Assembly: GCA_902789735.1 (NCBI GenBank)
Contig: CADAOZ010000001.1
Span: 142,341 to 206,340 of the forward strand
Source of the DNA: an uncultured Lachnospiraceae bacterium
GTDB taxonomy: Bacteria > Bacillota > Clostridia > Lachnospirales > Lachnospiraceae
Direction: 5' to 3'
Length of the DNA: 64,000 bases
In this document: one piece after another, positions 34,094 through 42,669 of the stretch
Numbering within the stretch: the first letter of the stretch is position 1
How the letters are laid out: each line of letters begins with the position of its first letter
Position numbers and translations under genes: made by a program
Notes under the pieces: model-generated
Database searches by the model: none
The model's input: only the letters and a program-made list of their open reading frames with translations
Told to the model about the DNA's origin: nothing

Positions 34094-34768
34094 ATGAGAA
34101 ATAATATTGCGATTGACGGACCGGCGGGCGCCGGCAAGAGTACCATAGCAAAGAAAGTGGCAAAGGCAGTATCCGCCATCTATGTGGATACCGGTGCCAT
34201 GTACAGGGCCATGGCCCTGCATATGATCCGGAACGGGATCGATCCGGAAGATGCGGCCGCCATCAGCCGTCAGTGCCAAAGCGCCGATATTACCATCGAA
34301 TATATCGACGGCGAGCAGGCGGTGATCCTGAACGGCGAGAACGTCAACGCCTTTCTGCGCAGGGAGGAGGTTGGGAATATGGCTTCCCGCAGCAGTGTCA
34401 ATCCCGATGTCAGAACCAAACTGATGGAACTGCAGCGGCAGCTGGCAGCCAGGACGGATGTGGTCATGGACGGACGGGACATCGGCACGGTGGTCCTGCC
34501 GGACGCCAGGGTCAAGATCTATCTGACAGCCAGCGCGGAGGTCAGGGCAAAACGCCGTTTTGATGAACTGGCCGCCAAGGGACAGCCGGCAGATTATGAT
34601 ACCATTTTCAATGAGATCCGGGACCGTGACTACAGGGATATGCACAGGGAGATCGCGCCCCTGAAGCAGGCGGAGGACGCCGTACTGGTGGATACTTCCG
34701 ATATGACCATTGATGAAGTGGCGGACAGGATTCTGGAGATTTACCGGGAGAAGACAGGAAAAGCATGA
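34094..34768 (+). CDS. cmk: Cytidylate kinase
   Basis: A 224-residue kinase making CDP and dCDP from the monophosphates. The P-loop GPAGAGKST is at residues 9-17, followed by YVDTGAMYRAM and the CMP-binding DGRDIGTVVLPDA, then KRRFDEL and the C-terminal RDYRDMHREIAPL. The ATG at 34094 has AAGGTG six bases upstream; the frame is open further upstream but that part is Arg/Pro/Gly-rich and not family-like. Its last four bases overlap the start of ispH (ATGA), so the two are translationally coupled. cmk-ispH-S1 is a conserved clostridial order. Confidence 0.95.
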   Translation: MRNNIAIDGPAGAGKSTIAKKVAKAVSAIYVDTGAMYRAMALHMIRNGIDPEDAAAISRQCQSADITIEYIDGEQAVILNGENVNAFLRREEVGNMASRSSVNPDVRTKLMELQRQLAARTDVVMDGRDIGTVVLPDARVKIYLTASAEVRAKRRFDELAAKGQPADYDTIFNEIRDRDYRDMHREIAPLKQAEDAVLVDTSDMTIDEVADRILEIYREKTGKA

Positions 34769-35631
34769 GGATCGAAGTAGCAGAGCACGCCGGCTTCTGT
34801 TTCGGCGTAAAGAGAGCGGTAGACACTGTATATCAGGAGGTAGAGAAGGCGGACGGACAGAAGATCTATACCTACGGGCCGGTCGTTCATAACGAAGAGG
34901 TCGTCCGAGACCTGGAGGAAAGGAGCGTGACCGTCCTGCAGCCGGGAGAAACCCTGCCCGCAGGGGACAGCGGTACGATCATAACCCGGGCCCACGGGGT
35001 GTCCAAAGAGACGGAAGAGGCGCTTCTGGCCACCGGTCTGCGCAATGTAGATACGACCTGTCCTTTTGTCAAAAGGATCCATAAAATCGTCGCGGAGCAG
35101 AGCGCGGCAGGCAAATGGATCATCATTATCGGCGCCGCAGGGCACCCGGAAGTCATCGGAATCCGAGGCTGGGCGGACGGTCCTGTCACCGTGATCGCCT
35201 CTGCGGAAGAGGCGGAAGCCTTTTCCGCGCCCGAAGGGACCGAAATCTGCGTTGTTTCCCAGACTACCTTCAACGCAAATAAATTTGAAGATTTGGTTGC
35301 TATTTTAAATAAAAAACGATACAATATAACTTGTGTGAATACTATCTGTAATGCTACACACGAGCGGCAGAGGGAAGCTGAGGCCCTGGCGGCCCGTGCG
35401 GACAGGATGATAGTAATAGGAAGCAAGACAAGTTCGAATTCTCAGAAGCTCTACGAGATCTGCAAAGCGAAGTGTCCCAATACCTGTTTTATTCAGACAC
35501 AGGCTGATCTGGATCTGCGGCTCCATGGAAACGAGCAGCTGATTGGGATCACCGCAGGGGCATCTACCCCAAAATACATTATCGAGGAGGTGTTCAAAGA
35601 ATGTCAGAACAGACTTTTGAACAAATGTTAA
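34765..35631 (+). CDS. ispH: 4-Hydroxy-3-methylbut-2-enyl diphosphate reductase
   Basis: A 288-residue iron-sulfur enzyme, the last step of the methylerythritol phosphate route, giving IPP and DMAPP. The three cluster cysteines are Cys12 (GFCFGV), Cys99 (TTCPFV) and Cys195 (NTICNATHERQ). AHGVS, GHPEV and the late SSNSQKL and ITAGASTP complete the family pattern. The protein ends with 31 bases overlapping the next gene in another frame. In many Clostridia IspH and the S1-repeat protein are one fused polypeptide; here they are separate but interlocked. Around 35280-35340 the codons become noticeably AT-rich compared with the rest of the gene. Confidence 0.95.
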   Translation: MRIEVAEHAGFCFGVKRAVDTVYQEVEKADGQKIYTYGPVVHNEEVVRDLEERSVTVLQPGETLPAGDSGTIITRAHGVSKETEEALLATGLRNVDTTCPFVKRIHKIVAEQSAAGKWIIIIGAAGHPEVIGIRGWADGPVTVIASAEEAEAFSAPEGTEICVVSQTTFNANKFEDLVAILNKKRYNITCVNTICNATHERQREAEALAARADRMIVIGSKTSSNSQKLYEICKAKCPNTCFIQTQADLDLRLHGNEQLIGITAGASTPKYIIEEVFKECQNRLLNKC

Positions 35632-36755
35632 ACGAATCTTTTAAGACAATCCATACGGGGGAAGCGGTAGAAGGCAGCGTCATTGATGTTAAGCCGGATG
35701 AAGCCATTCTGAATATTGGCTGCAAATCCGATGGCGTTCTGAGCAGAAGCGAATATACAAATGACAGCTCCGTCGACCTGACAGAAGTCCTTAAAATCGG
35801 CGACAAGCTGGAAGTTAAGGTTCTGAAGACCAACGACGGTGAAGGACAGGTCGTCCTTTCCTACAAGAGACTTGCTGCAGATCGCGGCAACAAGAGAATT
35901 GAAGAAGCTTATAACAACAGGGAAGTTCTCAAGGCGAAGGTTACTCAGGTTCTTTCCGGCGGCCTCAGTGTTGTCGTAGAGGAAGTCAGAGTATTTATCC
36001 CTGCCAGCCTTGTATCTGATACATACGAGAGAGACCTGAATAAGTACCTTGATCAGGAAATCGAATTCGTTATTACTGAGTACAATCCTCACAGACGCAG
36101 ATATATCGGCGACCGCAAGCAGCTGCTGCTGGCTAAGCGTGCCGAGATGCAGAAGAAGCTCTTTGAGACCATCAAGCCCGGCGATACTGTAGAAGGTACC
36201 GTTAAGAACATCACCGATTTCGGCGCGTTCGTAGATCTGGGCGGCGCGGACGGCCTGCTCCACATCTCCGAAATGAGCTGGGGCCGTGTTGAGAACCCCA
36301 AGAAGGTCTTCAAGGTAGGCGAGAAGCTGAAAGTCCTCATTAAGGATATCCAGGGCACCAAGATCGCTCTGTCCCTGAAGTTCCCTGAGCAGAACCCCTG
36401 GGCAGGCGCTGCTGAGAAGTACGCAGTCGGTACTGTTGTGACCGGTAAGGTCGCCAGAATGACCGATTTCGGCGCTTTCGTAGAGCTTGAGCCCGGCATC
36501 GACGCTCTCCTGCATGTATCCCAGATTGCCAGAGAGCACATCGAGAAGCCTTCAGACGTTCTGAAGACCGGCCAGGAAGTAACTGCCAAGATCGTTGATT
36601 TCAACGAAGACAGCAACAAGATCAGCCTGAGCGTTAAGGCCCTTCTGATCGAGCAGGAGAGAGCCAGAAGAGCGGAAGAGAGAGCAAGAGACAACGCGGA
36701 TGTCGTTTCCGTTGATATCGAAGCTTACGCCGCACAGAATCAGGACGAAGAGTAA
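35601..36755 (+). CDS. S1 RNA-binding domain protein (ribosomal protein S1-like)
   Basis: A 384-residue protein with four S1 OB-folds, at about residues 18-88, 105-172, 190-260 and 275-347; the third and fourth carry the clear phrases GTVKNITDFGAFVDLGG...GLLHISEMSW and GKVARMTDFGAFVEL...LLHVSQIA. An acidic tail ends it. It is the Firmicutes S1 homologue, which binds mRNA and assists translation of some transcripts. GGAGGTG sits about eight bases before the ATG at 35601, inside ispH, so it is translated from within the ispH coding end. Codon use is of the strong-expression type. A terminator follows directly. Confidence 0.93.
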   Translation: MSEQTFEQMLNESFKTIHTGEAVEGSVIDVKPDEAILNIGCKSDGVLSRSEYTNDSSVDLTEVLKIGDKLEVKVLKTNDGEGQVVLSYKRLAADRGNKRIEEAYNNREVLKAKVTQVLSGGLSVVVEEVRVFIPASLVSDTYERDLNKYLDQEIEFVITEYNPHRRRYIGDRKQLLLAKRAEMQKKLFETIKPGDTVEGTVKNITDFGAFVDLGGADGLLHISEMSWGRVENPKKVFKVGEKLKVLIKDIQGTKIALSLKFPEQNPWAGAAEKYAVGTVVTGKVARMTDFGAFVELEPGIDALLHVSQIAREHIEKPSDVLKTGQEVTAKIVDFNEDSNKISLSVKALLIEQERARRAEERARDNADVVSVDIEAYAAQNQDEE

Positions 36756-36786
36756 TCTGAACCTGACCCGCAAATAAAAATGAAAG

Positions 36787-36813
36787 TGGAGTCCCTGAGG
36801 GGACTCCATTTTT
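36787..36813 (+). terminator. Terminator of the cmk-ispH-S1 operon
   Basis: TGGAGTCCC (36787-36795) pairs perfectly with GGGACTCCA (36800-36808) over a 4-base loop, followed by T5. Confidence 0.92.
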
Positions 36814-36936
36814 ATGGTGTGCCGGCCGCGGCAGGCAGGATTTTACTGTTCCGGAAGCGGACTTTATGCTACACTTAAGTCTGAAGTTCCGGGCGCGAGC
36901 CCCAAAACAGTTTTTGCATGAAACAGAGTGACGGTA

Positions 36937-38055
36937 ATGCGTATTATTTCAAGACCTCTTACACAGGTGCCCGATGAAGCCTCCCTGGCCCTGATCGGCC
37001 CGGCTTCGGACCTGCTCTTTATAGATATAGAGACCACCGGCCTGTCCAGGGAGAACAATCATGTCTATCTGATCGGCTGCGCCTATTATCAGCCCGAAGG
37101 ATGGCACATGATCCAGTGGTTCGATAATACCGGTATCGATGAGAAACAGATCCTGTCTTCCTTCCGCATCTTCGCGGCGGAGTACCGCTGTCTGGTCCAT
37201 TACAACGGGAGCCGGTTCGACATTCCTTTTCTGCAGAGGCGGCTGACTCTGAACGGACTGGAGCCGCTGCCGGATCAGATGCGGTCCATGGACCTTTACG
37301 GGGTAGTCCGTCCTTACAAACGCCTGCTGGGGCTGCCGGATTACCGCCAGCAGACCCTGGAAGCCTACCTGTCAACGGGCAGGACGGAAGAACAGTCCGG
37401 CAAAGACCTGATCCGGACCTATAAACAGTATATTGCCAATCCCTGCCAGGAACTGCTGGATCCCATCCTCCTGCATAACCAGGCGGATCTGGAAGGGCTC
37501 GCGGGCATCCTGCCGGTCATGTCCTACCAGTACCTGTCCCGCTCCACGGTCCGTGTCAGAAAAGCTCAGGCCAATTATTACAGGGATACGGAAGGGAAAC
37601 CGGCGGAAGAGCTGCTCCTTCATTTTTCACTGGACACCCGTGTGCCGGTCCCCCTTTATTCCTCGCTGGATGGCTGCCATGTCAAGATCGAGGGAGACAG
37701 GGGCCTTTTGAAAGTGCCGCTTTATAATGAGGTCATGAAGTATTTCTACGCCAACTATAAAGACTATTACTATCTGCCCGAAGAGGATATGGCCATCCAT
37801 AAATACATCGCCGGCTATGTGGACAGGGACCACCGTGTCCAGGCCCGGGCGGAGACCTGTTATACCAGGAAGCCCGGCGTATTCCTGCCCCAGTGGCAGG
37901 ACGGAGAGGGCGGACTCTTTGTGACCCCTTTCTTCCGCCGCGGTTACAAAGACCCGGATTATTTCTTTGAATTTACCGAAGCGCATAAAAAGGACAGGCA
38001 GTTCCTGTCGGAATACGCCGCTTATGTTTTCGGGCACATTCTGGAAGCCGGATAA
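36937..38055 (+). CDS. YprB-like exonuclease (ribonuclease H-like fold)
   Basis: A 372-residue protein with a DEDD-type exonuclease domain in its first 190 residues: FIDIETTG supplies the Asp-x-Glu pair, HYNGSRFDIPFL the second Asp, and HNQADLEGL the last. This is the YprB/RNase H-like 'exonuclease' family of Firmicutes. The C-terminal part (about 200-370) has no known fold and no clear motif; it may hold a helical repeat region as in other YprB proteins. The exact nucleic acid substrate is unknown. No good ribosome site precedes either ATG 36937 or GTG 36928. An extended -10, TGCTACACT (36867-36875), could be its promoter. Confidence 0.82.
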   Translation: MRIISRPLTQVPDEASLALIGPASDLLFIDIETTGLSRENNHVYLIGCAYYQPEGWHMIQWFDNTGIDEKQILSSFRIFAAEYRCLVHYNGSRFDIPFLQRRLTLNGLEPLPDQMRSMDLYGVVRPYKRLLGLPDYRQQTLEAYLSTGRTEEQSGKDLIRTYKQYIANPCQELLDPILLHNQADLEGLAGILPVMSYQYLSRSTVRVRKAQANYYRDTEGKPAEELLLHFSLDTRVPVPLYSSLDGCHVKIEGDRGLLKVPLYNEVMKYFYANYKDYYYLPEEDMAIHKYIAGYVDRDHRVQARAETCYTRKPGVFLPQWQDGEGGLFVTPFFRRGYKDPDYFFEFTEAHKKDRQFLSEYAAYVFGHILEAG

Positions 38056-38100
38056 GCGGCCCGGATTCCCATACAATACAGAGCACAGAAAGGATTTATT

Positions 38101-39585
38101 ATGCAGGTATTATATAAAAGCACCAGATCTGACCAGGCACCCATCAAAGCCTCCCAGGCCGTACTGAAAGGCCTGTCCGATGACGGCGGACTGTTCGTTC
38201 CCGATCATATCCCTGCCTTTGACCATACCATGGGGGAATTTGCCGCCATGGATTACCGGGAGACTGCCTATCAGGTCATGAAACTGCTCCTGTCCGATTA
38301 TACGGAAGAGGAACTCAGGTATTGTATTGAACATGCCTATGACAGCAAATTCGATATTCCCACGATGACAGCCCTGCATGAGACCTCCCATGCCTATTAC
38401 ATGGAGCTCTTCCATGGTCCCACACTGGCTTTCAAGGATATGGCCCTTTCCATTCTTCCCTATCTGCTGACCACTGCGGCCCGGAAGAACGGTATGGACA
38501 AGGAAATCGTTATCCTGACCGCCACCAGCGGAGATACCGGCAAAGCGGCCCTGGCCGGATTCGCCGATGTCCCGGGCACCCGGATCATGGTTTTTTATCC
38601 CCGTGAAGGCGTCTCTACCATCCAGGAACGCCAGATGGTCACCCAGAAGGGAGCCAACACCAAAGTCGTCGGCATCTGGGGCAACTTTGACGATGCCCAG
38701 ACCAGCGTCAAGCAGATTTTTACCGATGAAGGGCTGCGGGCGGAGATGGATAAGAAGGGATTCTGCTTCTCTTCGGCCAACTCCATCAATATCGGGCGCC
38801 TGGTCCCCCAGATCGTTTATTATGTGTATGCCTACGCGGAACTGCTCCGGCAGGGTAAGATCAAAGAAGGCGACCCTGTCAATTTCGCGGTCCCGACCGG
38901 GAACTTCGGCAATATCCTGGCCGCTTATTACGCGAAGCGGATGGGCCTGCCTGTAGGCCGGCTGGTATGCGCCTCCAATTCCAATAAGGTCCTGTTCGAT
39001 TTCTTTAAGACCGGCTGTTATGACAGACGCAGGGATTTCGTACTGACTACTTCCCCGTCCATGGACATCCTGATTTCCAGCAACCTGGAGCGTCTGCTTT
39101 ACCATATCTCCGGCGACGATTACAGGACCGCTGCCCGGCTGATGCGGCAGCTTTCCGAGGAAGGCGCCTATGAGATCACGCCGCAGATGCGGGAAGCCCT
39201 GGAACTGTTCCGGGGCGGCTATGCCGAGGACAGGGATACGGCGGAGAGGATCCATCAGGTCTTCGAAATGGATGGTTATGTCCTGGATCCCCATACAGCG
39301 GTCGCCAGCTATGTCTACGACCTGTATGTGGAGAAGACAGGCGATACCACCCCGGCTGTGATCGATTTTACGGCCAGCCCCTACAAGTTCGAACGGGCGG
39401 TCATGAGCGCCCTGGGCAAACCTTCCGATCTTCCGGATCTGGATCTGGCGGATCAGCTGTGCCAGGTATCCGGCATACCGGTACCGGCGGCGATCAGCGG
39501 CCTCCGTACGGCCAGGACCATGCACAGGACCGTCTGCGACCGGGAAGACATGGAAAAAGAAGTCAGAGATTTCCTGGGCCTTTGA
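38101..39585 (+). CDS. thrC: Threonine synthase
   Basis: A 494-residue PLP enzyme of fold type II converting O-phosphohomoserine to threonine. The PLP lysine is Lys112 in HGPTLAFKDMA; the phosphate-binding phrase TATSGDTGKAA and the glycine-rich VPTGNFGNILAAYYAK are complete. The size matches the longer group of threonine synthases found in Gram-negatives and Clostridia. AGAAAGGA precedes the ATG by about eight bases. It follows yprB after 45 bases and may be co-transcribed. No other threonine gene is nearby. Confidence 0.96.
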   Translation: MQVLYKSTRSDQAPIKASQAVLKGLSDDGGLFVPDHIPAFDHTMGEFAAMDYRETAYQVMKLLLSDYTEEELRYCIEHAYDSKFDIPTMTALHETSHAYYMELFHGPTLAFKDMALSILPYLLTTAARKNGMDKEIVILTATSGDTGKAALAGFADVPGTRIMVFYPREGVSTIQERQMVTQKGANTKVVGIWGNFDDAQTSVKQIFTDEGLRAEMDKKGFCFSSANSINIGRLVPQIVYYVYAYAELLRQGKIKEGDPVNFAVPTGNFGNILAAYYAKRMGLPVGRLVCASNSNKVLFDFFKTGCYDRRRDFVLTTSPSMDILISSNLERLLYHISGDDYRTAARLMRQLSEEGAYEITPQMREALELFRGGYAEDRDTAERIHQVFEMDGYVLDPHTAVASYVYDLYVEKTGDTTPAVIDFTASPYKFERAVMSALGKPSDLPDLDLADQLCQVSGIPVPAAISGLRTARTMHRTVCDREDMEKEVRDFLGL

Positions 39586-39694
39586 TCCGCTGCTGCCGGC
39601 AGAAGGGGCTGCAGACTATGCTTTGTATATGTGAATTGTGTAAAATGAGAACACGCGGGCCCGGCGCCGCCGGGCCGCGTGAGGAGGAATCGGA

Positions 39695-40030
39695 ATGGAC
39701 TTCCTGGAACTGATATCAATCGGAGCAGGCATGTATATACTTTACGCTGCTTTCCTGCTCAGGAGCAAAGGAGTGCTGACAAAGGGGATCTTCGTATCCA
39801 GCAAGGTGAATCCGGACAGGATCCGTGACAGGGAAGGCTTTATCCGCGCCATGTTCCCGGTGTCTTTGCTGATGGGACTTGCCCTGATCGCGTCCGGCGC
39901 CATCGGCATGCTGATTGACAAGACCACATCTTTCGGCTATTATGTCAGTCTGGCATCCATCGGGGTCGCTTTCCTGCTGGTCGTCCTGTTCGTGCTCCGG
40001 CTCCGTGCCTGTGAAGACAAATTCTATTGA
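39695..40030 (+). CDS. Small membrane protein, unknown function
   Basis: A 111-residue protein with three predicted transmembrane segments (about 3-22, 52-74 and 82-103) and a basic, charged loop between the first two (KVNPDRIRDREGF). I do not recognise the family with confidence; it resembles the short DUF3784-like membrane proteins of Clostridia in layout only. It is supported as a gene by the strong ribosome site GTGAGGAGG about eight bases before its ATG and by its placement between thrC and the 6S RNA. No enzyme motif is visible. Confidence 0.7.
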   Translation: MDFLELISIGAGMYILYAAFLLRSKGVLTKGIFVSSKVNPDRIRDREGFIRAMFPVSLLMGLALIASGAIGMLIDKTTSFGYYVSLASIGVAFLLVVLFVLRLRACEDKFY

Positions 40031-40071
40031 CCGTACAGGGAAAGTCCGGCGGCAGCCCATATACAAAGCTG

Positions 40072-40115
40072 TTAAGCAAAACACATATACTCAGATCTTA
40101 AGCAAAACGCATATG
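40072..40115. repeat. Two direct repeats upstream of 6S RNA
   Basis: TTAAGCAAAACACATATA (40072-40089) recurs with two changes as TTAAGCAAAACGCATATG (40098-40115), at a 26-bp period; a shorter trace, TTATGCAAATTGC, follows near 40122. They lie 75-120 bp before the 6S promoter and could be operator sites. Confidence 0.6.
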
Positions 40116-40186
40116 CGGCGCCCTTATGCAAATTGCCGAAAGTGACTTCCGGACATAAAGGATTTGTAGGAAAAAGCTCCTTTTTA

Positions 40187-40195
40187 TGGTATAAT
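40187..40195 (+). promoter_or_regulatory. Extended -10 promoter of 6S RNA
   Basis: TGGTATAAT (40187-40195) is a perfect extended -10. No good -35 is found at 16-18 bp; TTGTAG at 40164 would be 20 bp away. Transcription would begin near 40202. Confidence 0.7.
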
Positions 40196-40201
40196 CTATA
40201 C

Positions 40202-40388
40202 AACCGAAGTGTTGTTTCTGCTATTTTGAACCTACAATTACTTTAAACGGGAGTCTTATATCGCTGCAGAAGCTGCCACACCTTCGGCGCCCGGCGCCAT
40301 GGCAGAGGAAGGCAAAAGCTGCAGCTGCGGTAACACCCACCTGGCTGCGTGCTAGGAGTCAAAATGCAGTTATGATCCTTCGGTTTTT
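40202..40388 (+). ncRNA. ssrS: 6S RNA
   Basis: About 187 bases form one long imperfect hairpin with an open centre, as in 6S RNA, which binds sigma-70-type RNA polymerase and lowers transcription in stationary phase. The closing stem pairs CCGAAG (start) with CTTCGG (end), then CTGCTATTTTGA with TCAAAATGCAG; the unpaired middle on the 5' side contains the polymerase-binding bubble and an inner GC-rich stem follows. A T6 run after CTTCGG makes the 3' end a terminator. A good promoter lies directly upstream. The identity is by structure and remembered clostridial examples; a search against the 6S covariance model would settle it. Confidence 0.75.
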
Positions 40389-40411
40389 TACGGTTTTCAG
40401 AGGAACGAATA

Positions 40412-42250
40412 TTGGAAATCAAACGCTTCAAAAAATACAGTCTGTTTAAAAAAGAGGAGATCCGGCCTGCATCCATCGGGGCGGCGCTTCTTTTTTCTTT
40501 TTGTCAGTATTTACTGATCGAGACCGGGATCCGGAATCCTTTCGCGGGCTTCGAGCCGGTCCATATCCTGTATATCTGCGCGGGCGTCTTCGACCTGCTC
40601 TATCTGAATCTGATCCTGACGCTTCTCACAGGCAGAAAGTCTGTCGCTTTCGCAGTGACGACTACAGCTGCGCTGGTCCTGAGCCTGGTCAATCATTATA
40701 CCTGGCTTCTGCACGGGGAACCCTTTACATTTGATGAACTGAAGAACGCCGGGACGGCCATGGGCGTACTGGACAGCTACCGGCTGGCCCTGACTCCGCA
40801 GGTCCTTCTGATCATCCTGGGGGCCATTGTCGTGTTTTTTGCCGGTTTTCTTGTATTCCGTCTGCGCAGGAGCTCCCGGAAGGTGACTGCCAAATGCCTG
40901 CTGGTCCTGCTGCCCCTGGTCTGGCTCTTTCTGATGACCGGCAGGGTCATTCCCAGAAGCGGTTTCGGCTGGTCCTGGAAGAACGCGGTCAATACCTATG
41001 GCTATCTGCCGTCCATGCTGCGGGAGAGCCGCAACCGTCTGGTCCCCTATAAAAAACCGGCCGGCTATGACAAAAAAGAAACGGTCGGATACGCCGATTC
41101 CTATGACAGCCCCGCCATGCGGGGGAAGAACCATCCGGATGTGATCCTGATCCTGAACGAGACATTCTTTGATTTCGACAGGCTTATAGAAATAGACAAA
41201 GACGGGCCGGTCTTTACCAGGATCCCGGAGCTGGACAACTGCATCCGGGGCTATACCGTGGTGCCCGGTCCCGGCGGCGGCACCAACAAGTCGGAATATG
41301 AGCTGCTGACCTCCAACAGCCTGCATCAGATCACCAGCGGCACGCCTTTTAACATGCTGGATCTGGAGGGGGCCTGCTCGGTGGTCACGTATATGAAGAA
41401 CAGGGGCTATCAGACCCTGGGCACCCATCCCCAGAACGCGTCCAATTATAACCGGGAGGTCGCTTATCCGGCCCTGGGCTTCGACCAGACGCGCTGGATC
41501 AAAGATTACTCCGGTCTCGAGCATTATGGAGACAGGCCTTATCCGACCGACGCTTCCGTCTACCGTCAGCTGACGGAATGGTATGAGCAGATGGGGGACG
41601 GTCCCCGGTTCATCTACTGTCTGACCATGCAGAACCATGGGGACTGGGATCTGAATGATCCGTCCCAGGATACCATCCATGTCCTGGATGACTACGGGGA
41701 ATATACGGACCAGCTGTCGGAATTTATGTCCTGCGTGGCACTTTCGGATCAGGCTTTCGGGGAGTTGACGGATTATTACCGGAATGTGGACCGGGACGTG
41801 ATCATTATCATGACCGGGGACCATTGTCCCCACTTTACCCTGGAGATGATGCGGACCTATACGGACTGGCCGGATGAAGTCATGGACATCCCCATCCGTT
41901 CCACGCCTTTTATCATCTGGGCCAATCACGACGGCCTGCTGAAGGACTATATGAGTGCCGAGCAGGCAGACCTGTCCGGGGAATCCTACAGCCGGGCCAT
42001 TACCATAGGCCTCAATGAACTGGTCCCTTCCGCCCTGCAGGCAGCAGACATGCCCCTGTCCGGCTACTACAGCTCGCTCTGCGATCTGCGTCCTGAAGTC
42101 CCGGTCCTGCACTGGGGCCTGTATCTGGACCGGTACGGGATCCGTCACGAGCTGGATGAGAAAAACGAATATTATGAAGACCTGCGCAGATATTTCAGCC
42201 TGGAATACCTGAACCTGAAGGAAGGGAACAGGTATCCCTTCTTCCAGTAA
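40412..42250 (+). CDS. LTA-synthase-family phosphoglycerol transferase
   Basis: A 612-residue membrane protein of the LtaS/MdoB group. About five membrane helices occupy residues 20-178. The extracellular sulfatase domain has Glu250 (LILNETFFD), the likely nucleophile Thr291 (GGGTNKSEYELL) and Asp470-His471 (TGDHCPH). Such enzymes polymerise glycerol phosphate into lipoteichoic acid or transfer it to other glycans. Compared with the protein at 11.3 kb it lacks a long C-terminal extension. Translation seems to start at a TTG after GAGGAACGAATA; no ATG with a good ribosome site lies near. It directly follows the 6S terminator; its stop is five bases before a hairpin repeat. Confidence 0.88.
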   Translation: MEIKRFKKYSLFKKEEIRPASIGAALLFSFCQYLLIETGIRNPFAGFEPVHILYICAGVFDLLYLNLILTLLTGRKSVAFAVTTTAALVLSLVNHYTWLLHGEPFTFDELKNAGTAMGVLDSYRLALTPQVLLIILGAIVVFFAGFLVFRLRRSSRKVTAKCLLVLLPLVWLFLMTGRVIPRSGFGWSWKNAVNTYGYLPSMLRESRNRLVPYKKPAGYDKKETVGYADSYDSPAMRGKNHPDVILILNETFFDFDRLIEIDKDGPVFTRIPELDNCIRGYTVVPGPGGGTNKSEYELLTSNSLHQITSGTPFNMLDLEGACSVVTYMKNRGYQTLGTHPQNASNYNREVAYPALGFDQTRWIKDYSGLEHYGDRPYPTDASVYRQLTEWYEQMGDGPRFIYCLTMQNHGDWDLNDPSQDTIHVLDDYGEYTDQLSEFMSCVALSDQAFGELTDYYRNVDRDVIIIMTGDHCPHFTLEMMRTYTDWPDEVMDIPIRSTPFIIWANHDGLLKDYMSAEQADLSGESYSRAITIGLNELVPSALQAADMPLSGYYSSLCDLRPEVPVLHWGLYLDRYGIRHELDEKNEYYEDLRRYFSLEYLNLKEGNRYPFFQ

Positions 42251-42254
42251 AAAA

Positions 42255-42281
42255 TGAACCGGAAGTCTGACGCCCGGTTCA
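42255..42281. repeat. Third copy of the interspersed hairpin repeat
   Basis: The 27-bp element is the reverse complement of the repeats at 10896-10955, lacking one C of the stem. It starts five bases after the LTA-synthase-like stop codon and ends nine bases before the pheS promoter. Its place suggests it serves as a hairpin at the transcript end, though no T run follows. Confidence 0.8.
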
Positions 42282-42289
42282 TATTGTGC

Positions 42290-42317
42290 TTGACATTTAG
42301 GGCGGGAAAACTATAAT
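42290..42317 (+). promoter_or_regulatory. Promoter of the pheST T-box transcript
   Basis: TTGACA (42290-42295), 16 bp, TATAAT (42312-42317): both hexamers are consensus. Transcription should begin near 42324. Confidence 0.88.
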
Positions 42318-42324
42318 AAATATT

Positions 42325-42650
42325 TGTATGCTTTACATATTGACATCAAAGACTTTGATGGAGACAGAGCGCCAGCGTTTTCGGACAGGGCCCGCAGGGT
42401 CCGCGACAGAGAAAGAGCTCACCGGCTGAAAGGTTCTTCGAAGAAAACAGGCGCTTATTCACTCCGGAGTTGTCCGTGCCAAAGGAGTCCCGTCAGGCGG
42501 AACCTGACAGGGGAGAACGAGTAGTGCGGATCGGGCGGTCCCGTTACAGACCATTGAGTGCCTGCGCCCTGTGCGCGGGAATGCGGGTGGTACCGCGGAG
42601 TCCTGTTGTTGAACCGGCTTCGTCCCAGTCTGGGACGGAGCCTTTATTAT
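42325..42650 (+). promoter_or_regulatory. T-box riboswitch controlling pheST
   Basis: A leader of about 325 bases. The antiterminator contains the T-box core GGGTGGTACCGCG (near 42584-42597), whose bulge pairs with uncharged tRNA acceptor ends. The terminator is an 11-bp stem (42616-42626 with 42632-42642) followed by TTTATTATT. A UUC triplet at 42434-42436 is a candidate specifier for phenylalanine, which fits the downstream pheS and pheT. Uncharged tRNA-Phe would favour read-through. The exact specifier loop was not folded here. Confidence 0.93.
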
Positions 42651-42669
42651 TGTTTAAAGAGGTGTATAG

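Noticed and set aside
34887..35426. 179-residue minus-strand frame across ispH
   Set aside because: Antisense to a gene with all three cluster cysteines, and without any motif.
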